Shown in pieces: positions 1-10,640 of a DNA stretch of 64,000 nt. Within the stretch, counting starts at the first letter, position 1, and every line of letters starts with the position of its first letter. The stretch covers positions 43,740,323 to 43,804,322 of the forward strand of contig NC_053398.1 of NCBI RefSeq assembly GCF_905171765.1, given 5' to 3'. The notes under the pieces are model-generated. The model searched no databases, had not been told where the DNA came from, and was given only the letters and a program-made list of their open reading frames with translations. A program made the position numbers and the translations under genes. This stretch comes from Bufo bufo. Taxonomy: Eukaryota; Chordata; Amphibia; Anura; Bufonidae.

Positions 1-1129
1 GGGGGTCGCTCTTGGATTTCGGAAGGGCAGAGGTGCTACCCAACTTTTGGTATTATCCTTGAAGAACTCTCTGTCTATGAGGGTAACAAATTCCTTGTCT
101 TCCACTGAAGGAGCCAATGTATTATCCTTAGCAGTAACTTGGAAAACCATTTCCTCTATTCCGTTATTTAATTCTTCCTGCCTAACGAAGGGGTCTGTCT
201 CTCTGGATGTCTTGGTTTTCAGCTTGGCGCTCTCATGCACATAGTAGTGGTTGGGACACTGCCTGAAGTAAGAAGTTCGTCCCCCTCTTACTACGTCGGT
301 TCTGAAGGAGTGTACTTGGCAGGGTCTGCGGGTTCTGTCTAGACATACACCCCCCACGATGACCCAACCCACTGTAAGTTTCTGGGCATATGGAGCGTTG
401 AAAGGGCCATTGCGAAGTTCAAGGACCTTATGAGCCTCGAGAATGTCTCTACCTAGCAGGAGTAAGATCTCGGCATGGTTATCAAGGGAAGGAATCTCTC
501 TGGCTATGTTCCTGAGATGAGGGTGATGCTGTGTGGCTTTAGGTGTGGGAATCTCATCCCTTGCATCCAGCAATTCATCACACTCAATAAGGGTTGGAAA
601 AGAGAGTTTCTTATCTCCTTTGATGGGCTTCAAGGTGAGACCATTAGCTCTTCTTCCTGAGGTTGTCACAAGACCAGAGCATGTTCCTAGGGTGTAGGGT
701 GTAGTTTCTCCCTCTATCCTGAACAGATCAAAGAACTTAGGGCTACCTAGGGAACGATTACTTTGGTCATCTAGAATAGCATACATTCTTATGGTCTTCT
801 ATGGTTGTGCAGTAGGAAACACATCCACAAGGTAATCTTGGAACAAGGCATACCGCACACAAGTCCTTTTCCGCATACCGATGCGCATCTGGGCATGACG
901 GTATTGGTTGGTCGGTCTGCACTCTCCCTGCCATGACTCTTCCTGCCATGATCGGAATGGGGCTAACTGGTTCTAGGTTCCGCCTGATTGGTCCCGGGTG
1001 AACGGCGGACACATGTAGATCATTATTACATTCAGAACACTCGACTGGAACCTCACAGTCTCTGGCGAAATGCTCAGTGGATGCACAGCATCTGAAGCAG
1101 ATATTACGACTCCTTAGGAACTTTGTACG
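1..1129 (-). pseudogene. BEL/Pao retrotransposon, zinc knuckle and protease part
   Basis: Reading the minus strand gives a cysteine-rich knuckle (CFRCCASTEHFARDC) near 1060-1125. It is followed, after frame changes, by a retropepsin-like stretch with AILDDQSNRSL near 755-785 and an uninterrupted-looking polyprotein frame running toward base 1. The LDDQSNRS form of the aspartic protease site and the CCxxxHFARDC knuckle are characteristic of BEL/Pao elements. Reverse transcriptase would lie beyond the left edge. The frame is broken by at least one stop near 767 and one near 1130, so this copy is dead. The family call is firm; exact domain limits are not. Confidence 0.82.
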
Positions 1130-2268
1130 TTATTCAAAGGGCTTTCCTTTGAAGACACGGCACTTCCTTAAAGGATGTGGTTTATCATGGATAGGGCAAT
1201 GATGATCGGGTTCCTTAGGGCTTTCGTTCCCAATGAAAGCGGCTGCGTTAATAGCGGGCACAACCCTTGTCTTTTTTACAGAAATTAAACCTTTAGGGTT
1301 ACTCTGTCTGGGACTGAAAGTCTCATGTCTCTGTTTAGTAGAGCTAAATATGTTGGTCCCCAAGGTGTTGAAGCTCGGATCGTTTTTGGCTCTAGCTAAG
1401 TCCTTGATGAACTTACAGAAGAATGAAAATGGTGGAAAGGGAACGCGATGTTGCTCCTTGTATTTTGAACCTGCTGTTGCCCATTGATCTTAAACATTGA
1501 GTGGTAATTTCTCCACGATCAGGCCCACACCATGGGAGGTATCAAGAAAGCTGATACCTGGTAGCTGCCGGTCTCCCTTGACAATTTCCAACTCAAGAAG
1601 AAGGTCGCTTAATTCCTGGAACCCTCGGAGGTCTGTATTGGATAATTCAGGAAAGTCGTATAGTTGTTTAAATAAGGCACGTTCAACTACTTCTAGCTTG
1701 AGATTGGGCTTGTGTCTCTGCGACTTGTACCTTAATGGCTGCTCCCTTTCTAATGCAGTGAGCTTGTACCTTTCGCTGCTTCCGCTTTTGCGCGTGCTAA
1801 CACCAGTGAGTTACTCAGCGAAGAGTGCTAGACCTTAGCGATAAGAACTGAGCAATAGATTTCGAGGAACGAAGTGCCTTGAAAAGTTAGAATGGCGGGA
1901 CGCAGTTTCATATTGTTGTGATTGACTTGACTTGACTTGACTGCCACAAATCTGCTATATCTTTCATCATTAAGTGCAGTGTAGGTCTTTAATTCTAGGA
2001 TGAATTCCTCTGAGTCGAGACTTGATAACAGAGAAGAATATTTTTCAGACAGTCTCTTATAACTTTCATAGGTCTTATTCAATTTTGTACACATGGCCAT
2101 TAATTGATCTTCATTATAGCCTGATCCATATGCTGCATCCATACATTGTTTATTCTTTTCCCACACACTGAATAAGTTATTACATATCTCAATTTTGTTA
2201 GTTAGGAGGGCCTCTTTCATTTTTTTATGAGGGCTTGGAAATCCTTTTAGCTGTGTCTTCCATTTCAA
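1130..2268 (-). pseudogene. BEL/Pao retrotransposon, gag part
   Basis: The amino-terminal part (2268-1828) is a 146-codon, lysine-rich, helical stretch starting MKWKTQLKGF. Further downstream on the minus strand, in other frames, come ELSDLLLELEIVKGDRQLPG (near 1560-1620) and a basic stretch ending at a stop near 1130, just before the zinc knuckle. The order of a DUF1759-like gag, then CCHC knuckle, then protease is that of BEL/Pao polyproteins. At least two frameshifts or stops interrupt it. The start at 2268 is only the first ATG of the open stretch; no 5' LTR could be proven upstream. Confidence 0.72.
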
Positions 2269-3072
2269 TTTGTTACACAGCAGCTACCTCTAGTGGTTAG
2301 TTCAGTCTTTTAGTAGCTTACAATGTTGTCCGGGTGCCAGAAAGGCAGTCACATGACCTCCTACTGCAGATGTTTTTTGAATTAAGCCTTGCAATGTATC
2401 AATATGATGGGCTCTGCCCAGTAACTTGATAACAGGTAGATGATATTTGCCTCAGAAAAACAGGGCTGAATGCAGTTCCTTGCCTGTATGAAAACTGCAA
2501 TTGCTAGAATCTTCTGTGATCCTCAGTGAATGCAGTGCAGAGCAGGATATGATGAAAAAGTCTTAAACAAGTGGTGAAATTACCTTCCACTGCAGCAAGC
2601 AGGAGACTAATGATGATGTCTAATTACTTGGAGGAGGGGAATATTCTATCCTTAGCAAGAGAAGGAGAGTACTAAGGCAATTCTTTTACTGTGGCGTTTC
2701 AAAAGTCAGCTATATACAATCATGCACCTGTGTAGAGCAAACCTCTATGCGCACGGGAGTGACTTGTTGAATTTGATTTTCTCCACTTACAGCTTACTCA
2801 TCAGACACCCAGGCGTTAATCAAGTAGTCTTTTAATCCGGAGATTGTATTACAAGATGTTGCAGGGTAATCTAGATGGTAAAATAATTATGCCAACAATA
2901 ACTCCTAATTTAGAAGATGGATGCTGCTACTCAGAAAGCTGAGCACACAATGAGCAAGGCATCACTGGGAAAACAGGGAGTGGCTAGGCTAAACTAACTA
3001 GAAACCTGAAAACAGGGGGGGAGGAGCATACCAATACACAATACTGGAACAGAACATTGCCTGTGACTTTTC
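2269..3072. other. No recognisable gene; upstream flank of BEL/Pao copy
   Basis: This stretch would contain the 5' leader and perhaps 5' LTR of the minus-strand BEL/Pao copy. Its partner LTR lies outside the window, so the LTR cannot be delimited. I see no long open frame, tandem array or clear inverted repeat here. Confidence 0.4.
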
Positions 3073-3089
3073 AGTATTTTTTTGTTTTT

Positions 3090-3265
3090 CAGCCATACTG
3101 ATACACATTCTTCAAAGACTCATGAAGAAAGTAAAAGCTTCCAAGTGCCCTGACGTTTTCCTGTGTCTTGTAGTTCTTATCTAGGTACACCCCACTTGAA
3201 ATCAGGTCTTTGACCATCTTGTCAACATGAGCCATGGAAGCTTCATAATTCTGCCCACCAACCTC
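3090..3265 (-). CDS. Candidate terminal coding exon or retro-pseudogene, unidentified
   Basis: On the minus strand, a 58-codon frame runs from just after a stop (3266-3268) to TGA at 3090-3092. It reads EVGGQNYEASMAHVDKMVKD near its start and ends FLHESLKNVYQYG. Composition is soluble-protein-like, without low complexity. It is preceded by a pyrimidine-rich stretch and AG (around 3270), which could be a splice acceptor. A different frame is open upstream through a GC-rich segment, so a frameshifted retrocopy is also possible. I do not recognise the protein. Neighbours are repeats, so a host origin is unproven. Confidence 0.27.
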
Positions 3266-3272
3266 TTAACAG

Positions 3273-3620
3273 TGCAATGATAAAAACTGAGGCTTCTGTC
3301 CCAGGAGCAGAAATGGAGGAGACTGCTACAATGTATTTGCTCGGTGCAGCGGCGGCAGTGCTCAGGCACGGCTCCTGACCATCCCCCGGCCCCTCCAGCC
3401 CTTCTACACCAGCCAGCTGCCCGCCGCTGAGGAAGCCACGACCAGCCTGGCACAGAACTTCCCGCTGAATGCTCTCCAAGCGCTGCAAGTTTCAGTCTCC
3501 GGGAGAGGGCGGTGAGGGCGGCAGCTGTGTGCGGGGACGGCGCGGCTATGGAGGTGGGTGCTCCCTGACTGTGGCTCCGGCTCCTTCTGCCCTCAGCAAC
3601 GCTCCTCTATAGCCACCGAG
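3273..3620. other. GC- and CpG-rich segment
   Basis: This is a locally GC-rich stretch with many CpGs (for example around 3350-3570), contrasting with AT-rich surroundings. It lies directly 5' of the candidate minus-strand frame at 3090-3265. It could be the start of a retrocopied mRNA or a small CpG island. No TATA box or start codon in good context could be tied to it. Confidence 0.3.
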
Positions 3621-4230
3621 ACTGACCAAAACGCTCTATCTATCACTATATCTATTTTGTGAACAGGTGTAAAAAGTGAAAGGCATGAATAAAAGTGAAC
3701 TTTTCATTTTATTGTTCTCTCTTTATGTGATCTCTTACATAACACGTATGTCCCTGTCTTCAGCATGACATAGCTTAAATATATAAGCATCATGTCATAA
3801 TAATAATCCTATCTCCACTAGAAGTGGCCTGAAATCATTTTTGTGTCTGCCTCTTAAAGGGGTATTCCCATCTTGCTACTTCATCCTCAATTGCTGCCAG
3901 CTAGCTGTTCACTTCCTGGTTTTCTGCTGCTAAGGCTGGGTGGGCTTAGGCAGTTTGAGTGAAGGCCGGCCACACCTCCTTATGACATCACACTGAGAAC
4001 ACAGTCCTTGCGTGCTAGTTCATGTGAAGAATATGACTCATCAGTCTGGCAGCCTGCAGTGTCTGTGAGGCCCCTCCCCCTGCTGGGGGAATCAGAACCA
4101 TGTGAAGTGAGCTCAGTGTACAGAAACACGTAGCTCTTCTGTACAGTTTTACACACAAAATCTCTGATCTTTTACAAATCCATTCTGTGCATCAAAAACT
4201 ATAATTCCATATTATAAATTAGCTCAAAGC
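3621..4230. repeat. Dispersed-repeat sequence with a TTAA-type MITE end
   Basis: No gene is visible. At 3856 the motif TTAAAGGGGTATTCCCATCT begins. The same start recurs in inverted form near 11080 and in a related form at 22311, indicating a dispersed family whose ends carry TTAA. The matching other end of this copy could not be located. Confidence 0.4.
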
Positions 4231-4317
4231 TTGACCAACCCCCACCCACCAGCACTGATGCAGATTTGTTTCCATTATAGCTGTACTCCAGTTGTGTATA
4301 AACCTTACACTATGTAT

Positions 4318-4772
4318 CTTTATAGATGCATATACAGCTCAGCTACATGTGTCTTCTCCAGTCCCCTAACATCACTTTGGCTGAATGGCTTCCTATACAG
4401 CCCTGCTACATCTTTATTCTACTCCCCCACTAGCACTGTGTCTGAAAAGCTTCATATACAGCTCTGCTACATCTGTCTGTTTATCTCTTCAACCAGCACT
4501 GTGTCAGAACAGCTGCATATTCAGCACTGCTACATCTGTTTCTCTCTTCCACCAGCATTGATGCTGACCCGCCACATATACAGTTCTGCTACATCAGTTT
4601 CTCTCTTCCACCAGCATTGATGCTGACCCGCAACATATACAGCTCTGCTACATCAGTTTCTCTCTTCCACCAGCATTGATGCTGACCCGACACATATACA
4701 GCTCTGCTACATCTGTCTATTCCCTTCCCCACTAGTACTATGGCTGAACAGCAGCATATTCAGCTCTGCTAC
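4318..4772 (+). repeat. Minisatellite with about 60-bp unit
   Basis: About seven tandem copies of a roughly 60-bp unit. Each includes a core resembling ATACAGCTCTGCTACATC followed by a pyrimidine-rich run and a CACTAGCACTG or CACCAGCATTGATGCTGA segment. The three central copies (about 4535-4710) are the most alike. The open frame across it is a by-product of the repetition. Confidence 0.85.
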
Positions 4773-5394
4773 ATCCATCAGCCCCCAAGTGCCTCCATCA
4801 GCCCCCATATGCCTCAAACAGCCGCCCATATGCCTCAAACAGCCCCCATCAGCCTCAAATAGCCCCCCATATGCCTCAAACAGCCCCCATCAGCCTCAAA
4901 CAGCCCCCATATGCCTCAAACAGCCCCCATCAGCCTCAATGAACCCCCATAAGCCCCCATATGCCTCAAATAGCCCCCCATATGCCTCAAACAGCCCCCA
5001 TCACCCTCCATCAGCCTCATACAGCCCCCATCAGCCTCATACAGCCTCCATCAGCCTCAAATAGCCCCCTATATGCCTCAAACAGCCCCAATCAGCCCCC
5101 ATATGTCTCAAATAGCCCCCCATATGCCTCAAATAGCCCCCTATCAGCCTCAAACAGCCCCCATCAGTCTCAAACAGCCCCCATCTGCCTCAAATAGCCC
5201 CCATATGCCTCAATCAGCCATCAGCCTCATACAGCCTCCATCAGCCTCAAATAGCCCCTCATATGCCTCAAACAGCCCCAATCAGCCCCCATATGCCTCA
5301 AACAGCCCCCATCAGCCTCAAACAGCCCCCGTCAGCCCCCATATGCCTCAATCAGCCCCCATATGCCTCAAATAGCCCCCCATATGCCGCCGGC
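4773..5394 (+). repeat. Minisatellite with about 20-bp unit
   Basis: About 30 copies of units alternating between CCCCCATATGCCTCAAACAG and CCCCCATCAGCCTCAAACAG. The overlapping open frames full of Pro, Gln, Ala and Ser are translation artefacts of the array. It directly follows the 60-bp minisatellite. The same unit resumes at 10535, so the array was split by insertions. Confidence 0.93.
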
Positions 5395-5452
5395 TCCTTC
5401 TCTTTATTCCGACGCGGATTAATTTTCGGAAGTGGGAAGTATTTCGTATATA
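5395..5452 (+). pseudogene. Left stub of L1-type insertion
   Basis: A short non-repeat stretch lies between the minisatellite and the Tc1 at 5455. By position it appears to be the upstream side of the L1 ORF1 fragment that resumes at 7071, separated by the Tc1 insertion at a TA. Confidence 0.45.
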
Positions 5453-5454
5453 TA

Positions 5455-7068
5455 CAGTTGCAAGAAAAAGTATGTGAACCCTTTGGAATGATATGGATTT
5501 CTGCACAAATTGGTCATAAAATGTGATCTGATCTTCATCTAAGTCACAACAATAGACAATCACAGCCTGCTTAAACTAATTACACACAAAGAATTAAATG
5601 TTACCATGTTTTTATTGAACACACCATGTAAACATTCACAGTGCAGGTGGAAAAAGTATGTGAACCCTTGGATTTAATAACTGGTTGAACCTCCTTTGGC
5701 AGCAATAACTTCAACCAAACGTTTCCTGTAGTTGCAGATCAGACGTGCACAACGGTCAGGAGCAATTCTTGACCATTCCTCTTTACAGAACTGTTTCAGT
5801 TTAGCAATATTCTTGGGATGTCTGGTGTGAATCGCTTTCTTGAGGTCATGCCACAGCATCTCAATCGGGTTGAGGTCAGGACTCTGACTGGGCCACTCCA
5901 GAAGGCGTATTTTCTTCTGTTTAAGCCATTCTGTTGTTGATTTACTTCTATGCTTTGGGTCGTTGTCCTGTTGCAACACCCATCTTCTGTTAAGCTTCAG
6001 CTGGTGGACAGATGGCCTTAAGTTCTCCTGCAAAATGTCTTGATAAACTTGGGAATTCATTTTTCCTTCGATGATAGCAATCCGTCCAGGCCCTGACGCA
6101 GCAAAGCAGCCCCAAACCATGATGCCCCCACCACCATACTTCACAGTTGGGATGAGGTTTTGATGTTGGTGTGCTGTGCCTCTTTTTCTCCACACATAGT
6201 GTTGTGTGTTTCTTCCAAAAACTCAACTTTGGTTTCATCTGTCCACAGAATATTTTGCCAGTACTGCTGTGGAGCATCCAGGTGCTCTTGTGCAAACTGT
6301 AAACGTTCAGCAATGTTTTTTTTGGACAGCAGTGGCTTCCTCTGTGGTATCCTCCCATGAAATCTATTCTCGTTTAGTGTTTTACGTATCGTAGATTCGC
6401 TAACAGGGATGTTATCATATGCCAGAGACTTTTGTAAGTCTTTAGCTGACACTCTAGGATTCTTCTTCACCTCATTGAGCAGTCTGCGCTGTGCTCTTGC
6501 AGTCATCTTTACAGGATGGCCACTCCTAGGGAGAGTAGCAGCAGTGCTGAACTTTCTCCATTTATACACAATTTGTCTTACCGTGGACTGATGAACAGCA
6601 AGGCTTTTGGAGATACTTTTATAACCCTTTCCAGCTTTATGCAAGTCAACAATTCTTAATCGTAGGTCTTCTGAAAGTTTTTTTGTGCGAGGCATCATTC
6701 ACATCAGGCAATGCTTATTGTGAAAAGCAAACCCAGAACTGGTGTGTGTTTTTTATAGGGCAGGGCAGCTGTAACCAACACCTCCAATCTCATCTCATTG
6801 ATTGGACTCCAGTTGGCTGACACCTCACTCCAATTAGCTCTTGGAGATGTCATTAGTCTAGGGGTTCACATACTTTTTCCACCTGCACTGTGAATTTTTA
6901 CATGGTGTGTTCAATAAAAACATGGTAACATTTAATTCTTTGTGTGTTATTAGTTTAAGCAGACTGTGATTGTCTATTGTTGTGACTTAGATGAAGATCA
7001 GATCACATTTTATGACCAATTTGTGTAGAAATCATTCCAAAGGGGTCACATACTTTTTCTTGCAACTG
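5455..7068 (-). mobile_element. Full-length Tc1/mariner transposon, family A
   Basis: The element begins CAGTTGCAAGAAAAAGTATG and ends with its inverted complement, flanked by TA on both sides. Long terminal inverted repeats carry repeated transposon-end motifs (the AAAGTATGTGAACC type at both the tip and about 200 bp inside). Length is 1614 bp. It encodes a transposase on the minus strand with one frameshift. Shorter members of the same family lie at 20905-21293 and 60082-60481. Confidence 0.95.
5674..6698 (-). pseudogene. Tc1 transposase, family A, one frameshift
   Basis: A DD34E cut-and-paste transposase. The first frame (6698-6141) carries the N-terminal helix-turn-helix region (residues about 8-50) and the first catalytic Asp in LWTDETK (residue 154). 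The second frame (6195-5674) carries the second Asp in QQDNDPKH and the Glu in LNPIEM, and ends GGSTSY. The two overlap in different frames; the break is near a homopolymer at 6217-6221, consistent with a one-base loss. The start chosen is MMPRTKKL at 6698, just inside the left inverted repeat. All catalytic residues remain but the protein is split. Confidence 0.92.
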
Positions 7069-7070
7069 TA

Positions 7071-7455
7071 AATTCGTATTTCGAATATAAAAATCGCAAG
7101 CGGGGAACTAATCTTTCCAAAGCGATTCTTCGCGAAATTCTGGATTCCGCCCTGGCTCCTTTAAAGCAGGACTTGGCTGAAATAAAGACCGATCTTCAAT
7201 CCATTGGCCAGAGAGTCGCTGCGCTGGAAAGTTTGCAGGACTCGATTATTCGCTTCGGTGAGGAAACCTGTTCGACACTTGGATCGCATAAAGATCTTAT
7301 CAACGATGCCCTCCTGCGAATCGAAGACCAGGAAAATCGAAGCCGCAGACGCAATATTCGTATCCGTCGTCTCCCTGAAATATTCGCATCGGAAGTTCTA
7401 TTATCATTGAACGCATACACCGCACTCTCCGTCCCAAGCCGAAGGCATCGGATCC
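7071..7455 (+). pseudogene. L1/Tx1-type ORF1 fragment
   Basis: The frame at about 7173-7455 gives a coiled-coil-like segment followed by IEDQENRSRRRNIRIRRLPE, the signature at the start of the RNA-recognition domain of L1-type ORF1 proteins. After a frame change it reads IERIHRTLRPKPKA near 7408-7450. It is cut off at 7455 by the LTR element. A Tc1 separates it from its left stub. ORF1p is an RNA-binding chaperone of LINE particles; this is only a remnant. Confidence 0.78.
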
Positions 7456-7841
7456 TCCACAGGGGTGGTACCCTTGTTGGAAAATCTGTATATAAGTCAA
7501 TGCTTGTGGTTCAATAAAGAGTTCCTGTTTTACATTCAACATAGAGCCTCGTCTCATGTGTATGGGGAATGTTATACGCTGTATACTCCCCTGGCTATAA
7601 CTCCTAGCTCTTGTAAGAGCTGTTCCTGCTCTCTGGATTTAGGAGAGGTTCACCCACTGGAACCTGGAGCCTTGTCGTAGGTCCAGGGTGGGTAGGAGAC
7701 GGTGAGACCTCAACCAAGCTTCGGCAGTTCGTGGGGTCTGCAGTGCTTACGGTGTCAAGTGGAGTGCTTGGAGTACTCGGGAAGCACTAGGAGCATCCAT
7801 CGATGGAGGTACCCGGTCGGGGTGCCAGGACATCTGTTACA
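7456..7841 (+). repeat. 5' LTR, 5'-truncated
   Basis: It matches the last 390 bp of the 3' LTR with few differences, including TGTATATAAGTCAATGCTTG (a likely TATA region) and AATAAAGAG (a likely poly(A) signal). It lacks the first roughly 500 bp and is joined directly to L1 ORF1 sequence at a short TCCAC match. It ends at TTACA. Confidence 0.88.
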
Positions 7842-7860
7842 TTGGTGGCAAAGCAGTGGG
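7842..7860 (+). promoter_or_regulatory. Putative primer-binding site
   Basis: TTGGTGGCAAAGCAGTGGG immediately follows the 5' LTR end, the place where reverse transcription is primed by a tRNA 3' end. The matching tRNA was not identified. Confidence 0.55.
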
Positions 7861-7959
7861 ATGGCATCCTAGTGCGAGGAGGAGCAGCTCGGAGAAACCG
7901 TTGGTGGAGTATATTGAGGGCAACGATAGTATCCGTACAGCGCCCCTGTCTACAGCAGG

Positions 7960-9471
7960 ATGGAATCGGCTAGTCTTCGAACAGCATTCCACTACGAGGA
8001 GGAGGATGACCCGGACTGGAGGGATGCAGTCCGGAAAGGCGTATGGTACGAGGCCCTGGAAGATGTACAGCGGCGGCGGGGCGAGAGTCTCCCCATTGAG
8101 GAGCAGTGGTTGCAGATGTGAGTGGCCCTGCGAATGCCCCTTCTGGGAGAGCAGCCCCTGGATGAGTGGGTGACAGAACTCGAGAGCCTGGTATGGAAGA
8201 AGCTTGGGCTAGACGACGCCTACCAGGCACTCTGGTGGTACTTGATTCGGCACTCCCCCTGGATGGCTGAGCACGACAGACCCGAGGGTGAGGATTATGA
8301 TGGCCCTGGCCTGTTGTTTGAGGCCTTCGCAGAACTGGAGTTCGGAGATGCTGGAGAGTCCCGGTTCTGGGATATCCATGACTACAGGGAGGCAATACAT
8401 GATTGGGCTACAGCGAGATAGGTGAAACAAGACCTGGCATCTCTAGTGACAAGGGAGTGGGAGCTGGAGCAGGATTACAAATACTTCTTCAGCTCAATTC
8501 GGCCCCAATATACACTGCCAGAGAGCTGGGTGGCAGTCCTAGATCTACAACCCTACAGCTGGGAAGACCCGACTGAAGTATCCCCTGCTTCAGTACCAGC
8601 TGCTGAGGTAGGGGACCTCATATACTTCTCCTGGGGGGAACCCCATATGGCAGGTGGAGATGGGACCGAGATTTCTCCACCGGCCCTACAGGGATGCTGG
8701 GCGGACGGCCCAGATCCCCAACGGCAGCCGGAGTTTCAGGGAGTAGGGACAGTCAGTCCTGCTCCCCAGTGGCAGTATGTTTTGCAGGGAGAGGAGAGCA
8801 TCGTCTCCATTCCCCAGCGGCAGTGTACCTTGAAGGGAGAGGAGACAACCGGTCTCTCTCCCCAACTACAGGGGGACAGCACACCTAGCTCCGATGGTGC
8901 AGATGGGACCGCGGTCTCTGCACCAGACCTACTGGGATGCTGGACAGCCGGTACAGATCCCCCACCAACCCCGCAGGAATGCCAGGAGGATTTAAGCAAT
9001 CCCTCCTCTCCACAGCTGATCCGTAACAAGGTCCTGGGGGTAGGATTGCCTGACCCCATCCCAGCAGAAGAGCTGGCATCTGGGCAGAGCACAGTTGGCC
9101 TCTGCCCTCCCCTATCCTCTTCTCCAGAGCCTGACTCACGACAGGCTACCCCAGCGGAAGAGCTGGCATCTGGGCAGAGCGCAGTTGGCCTCTGCCCTCC
9201 CCTATCCTCTTGTCCAGAGGCTGACACCCCACAGGCTACCCCAGCAGAAGAGCTGGCATCTGGTCAGAGTGCAGTTGGCCTCTGCCCTCCCCTATTCTCT
9301 TCTCCAGAGCCGGACTCCCCACAGGCTACCCCAGTGGAAGAGCTGGCATCTGGGCAGAGCGCAGTTGGCCTCTGCCCTCCCCTATCCTCTTGTCCAGAGC
9401 CTGACTCCCCACAGGCTACCTCAGCTGAAGAGCTGGCCTCTGCCCACAAAGTACCTACAGCTTCAAGCTAG
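7960..9471 (+). pseudogene. gag-like frame of the LTR element, two in-frame stops
   Basis: From ATG at 7960 one reading frame runs to 9471, interrupted by TGA at 8119-8121 and TAG at 8419-8421. The first 150 codons are acidic and aromatic-rich (WYEALEDVQRRR, then WWYLIRHSPW). The remainder is proline- and serine-rich with a 30-residue tandem repeat. There is no CCHC knuckle, protease or polymerase motif. By position after the primer site it is the gag slot. Frame conservation across both stops argues they arose late; read-through is conceivable but unsupported. Identity as gag is inferred from context only. Confidence 0.6.
9064..9453 (+). repeat. 90-bp in-frame tandem repeat
   Basis: Copies begin at 9064, 9154, 9244, 9334 and 9424 (the last partial). 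The period of exactly 90 bp keeps frame and encodes a 30-residue unit with EELASGQSAVGLCPPL. It lies inside the gag-like frame of the LTR element. Confidence 0.93.
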
Positions 9472-9636
9472 AGAACAACAATGAAGCAAGGAGTAGCAGA
9501 TGCCCACTCAACAGCTGGGGACATACAGAACAGAGCCAGGCCCCAGAGTTCAACAGGACCAGTGTTTGTTTATGGGCTACTCAACTAACTCAGGCACCGA
9601 CCGACAGGAGGTCAGGTACCTGGTTAGTCTACTGTT

Positions 9637-9649
9637 GGGAGGGGAGAAA
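9637..9649 (+). promoter_or_regulatory. Polypurine tract
   Basis: GGGAGGGGAGAAA lies immediately before the TG start of the 3' LTR, where plus-strand DNA synthesis is primed in LTR retroelements. Confidence 0.8.
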
Positions 9650-10534
9650 TGTGACGGACTGAACCGTCATTGGGGCTGCTGGAGAAGCCTGAGGGCCAGC
9701 CTCCTTCCTAAAGCCTATGGACCGAGAACTATGGAGACCCCCTTAGACCTTTTGGGGTTACAAGGAACTATGAACCCTGATTTATGTGTGTAATTTATAT
9801 GCCACATATTTCCTATTGCCCATTAAAAAGGCCATGGTGTGGATTCAGCAACACAAAAAGGGTGAACTCTGCACTGAGACTCCCACTGATTGTGTTAGTG
9901 ATGGGATTAAGATAGTTGATTATAATAGCAGCCGATCACCATATGATACACTCAGGAGATAATCCCATCACATGTGTCTCCACTGTCCCTATTCATTCAT
10001 TATGGAGGGAGTGAAGATGTCTGTTTGCATGTTGTGTTTGTTAATTGCGTCACTGACAATGCCACTGTGTTTGTTGAATAGGGTTAGTTTTTGTGTTTAA
10101 ACTGTAAAGGATTGGCTGATATGTCATGTCCTCAGTTCCCAACCAGGTCCACGGGGGTGGTACCCTTGTTGGAAAATCTGTATATAAGTCAATGCTTGTG
10201 TGTTCAATAAAGAGTTCCTGTTTTACATTTAACATAGAGCCTCGTCTCATGTGTATGGGGATTGCTATACACTGTATACTCCCCTGGCTATAACTCCTAG
10301 CTCTTGTAAGAGCTGTTCCTGCTCTCTGGATTTAGGAGAGGTTCACCCACTGGAGCCTGGAGCCTTGTCGTAGGTCCAGGGTGGGTAGTAGACGGTGAGA
10401 CCTCAACCAAGCTTCGGCGGTTCGTGGGGTCTGCAGTGCTTACGATGTCAAGTGGAGTGCTTGGAGTACTCGGGAAGTACTAGGAGCATCCATCGACGGA
10501 GGTACCCGGTCGGGGTGCCAGGAGATCCGTTACA
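9650..10534 (+). repeat. 3' LTR, complete, 885 bp
   Basis: It starts TGTGACGG and ends CCGTTACA, an imperfect terminal inverted repeat with the usual TG...CA. It contains TGTATATAAG near 10178 and AATAAAGAG near 10205. The 20-bp minisatellite resumes at once after it. Confidence 0.9.
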
Positions 10535-10640
10535 CCCCCCATATGCCTCAAATATGCCCCCAGCAGCCTCATACAGTCCCCATCAGACCCCATATGCCTC
10601 AAATTGCCCCCCAAGTGCCTCCATCTGCCCCCAATCGTTG
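10535..10640 (+). repeat. Right remnant of the 20-bp minisatellite
   Basis: Units such as CCCCCATATGCCTCAAATA reappear directly after the LTR. They show that 4773-5394 and this block were once continuous. Confidence 0.88.

Larger units (their letters stand above)
7456..10534 (+). mobile_element. Non-autonomous LTR retrotransposon with truncated 5' LTR
   Basis: Two near-identical segments, 7456-7841 and about 10145-10534, are the LTR 3' halves. The 3' LTR is complete. After the 5' LTR comes a primer-binding-like TTGGTGGCAAAGCAGTGGG, and before the 3' LTR a polypurine tract. The roughly 1.8-kb interior has a gag-like frame but no protease, reverse transcriptase or integrase, so movement would have depended on another element. 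The superfamily is probably Ty3/gypsy, judged only from the primer site and LTR ends. The whole unit sits in the 20-bp minisatellite. Confidence 0.88.

Noticed and set aside
4231..4620. 129-codon open frame across the 60-bp minisatellite
   Set aside because: The frame follows the 60-bp period (divisible by three) and encodes low-complexity repeats.
4773..5394. CRISPR-like array of 20-bp repeats
   Set aside because: Units are head to tail with no unique spacers, so it is a minisatellite.
4789..5526. Several overlapping Pro/Gln/Ser-rich open frames in the 20-bp minisatellite
   Set aside because: They are open only because the repeat unit lacks stops; they occur in all three frames with no start context or domain.
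8119..8421. Programmed stop-codon read-through in the gag-like frame
   Set aside because: Two separate stops, no read-through context or downstream pol; simple decay is the better explanation.
8736..9227. 163-codon minus-strand frame in the LTR element
   Set aside because: Antisense of the tandem-repeat part of the gag-like frame; repetitive by construction.
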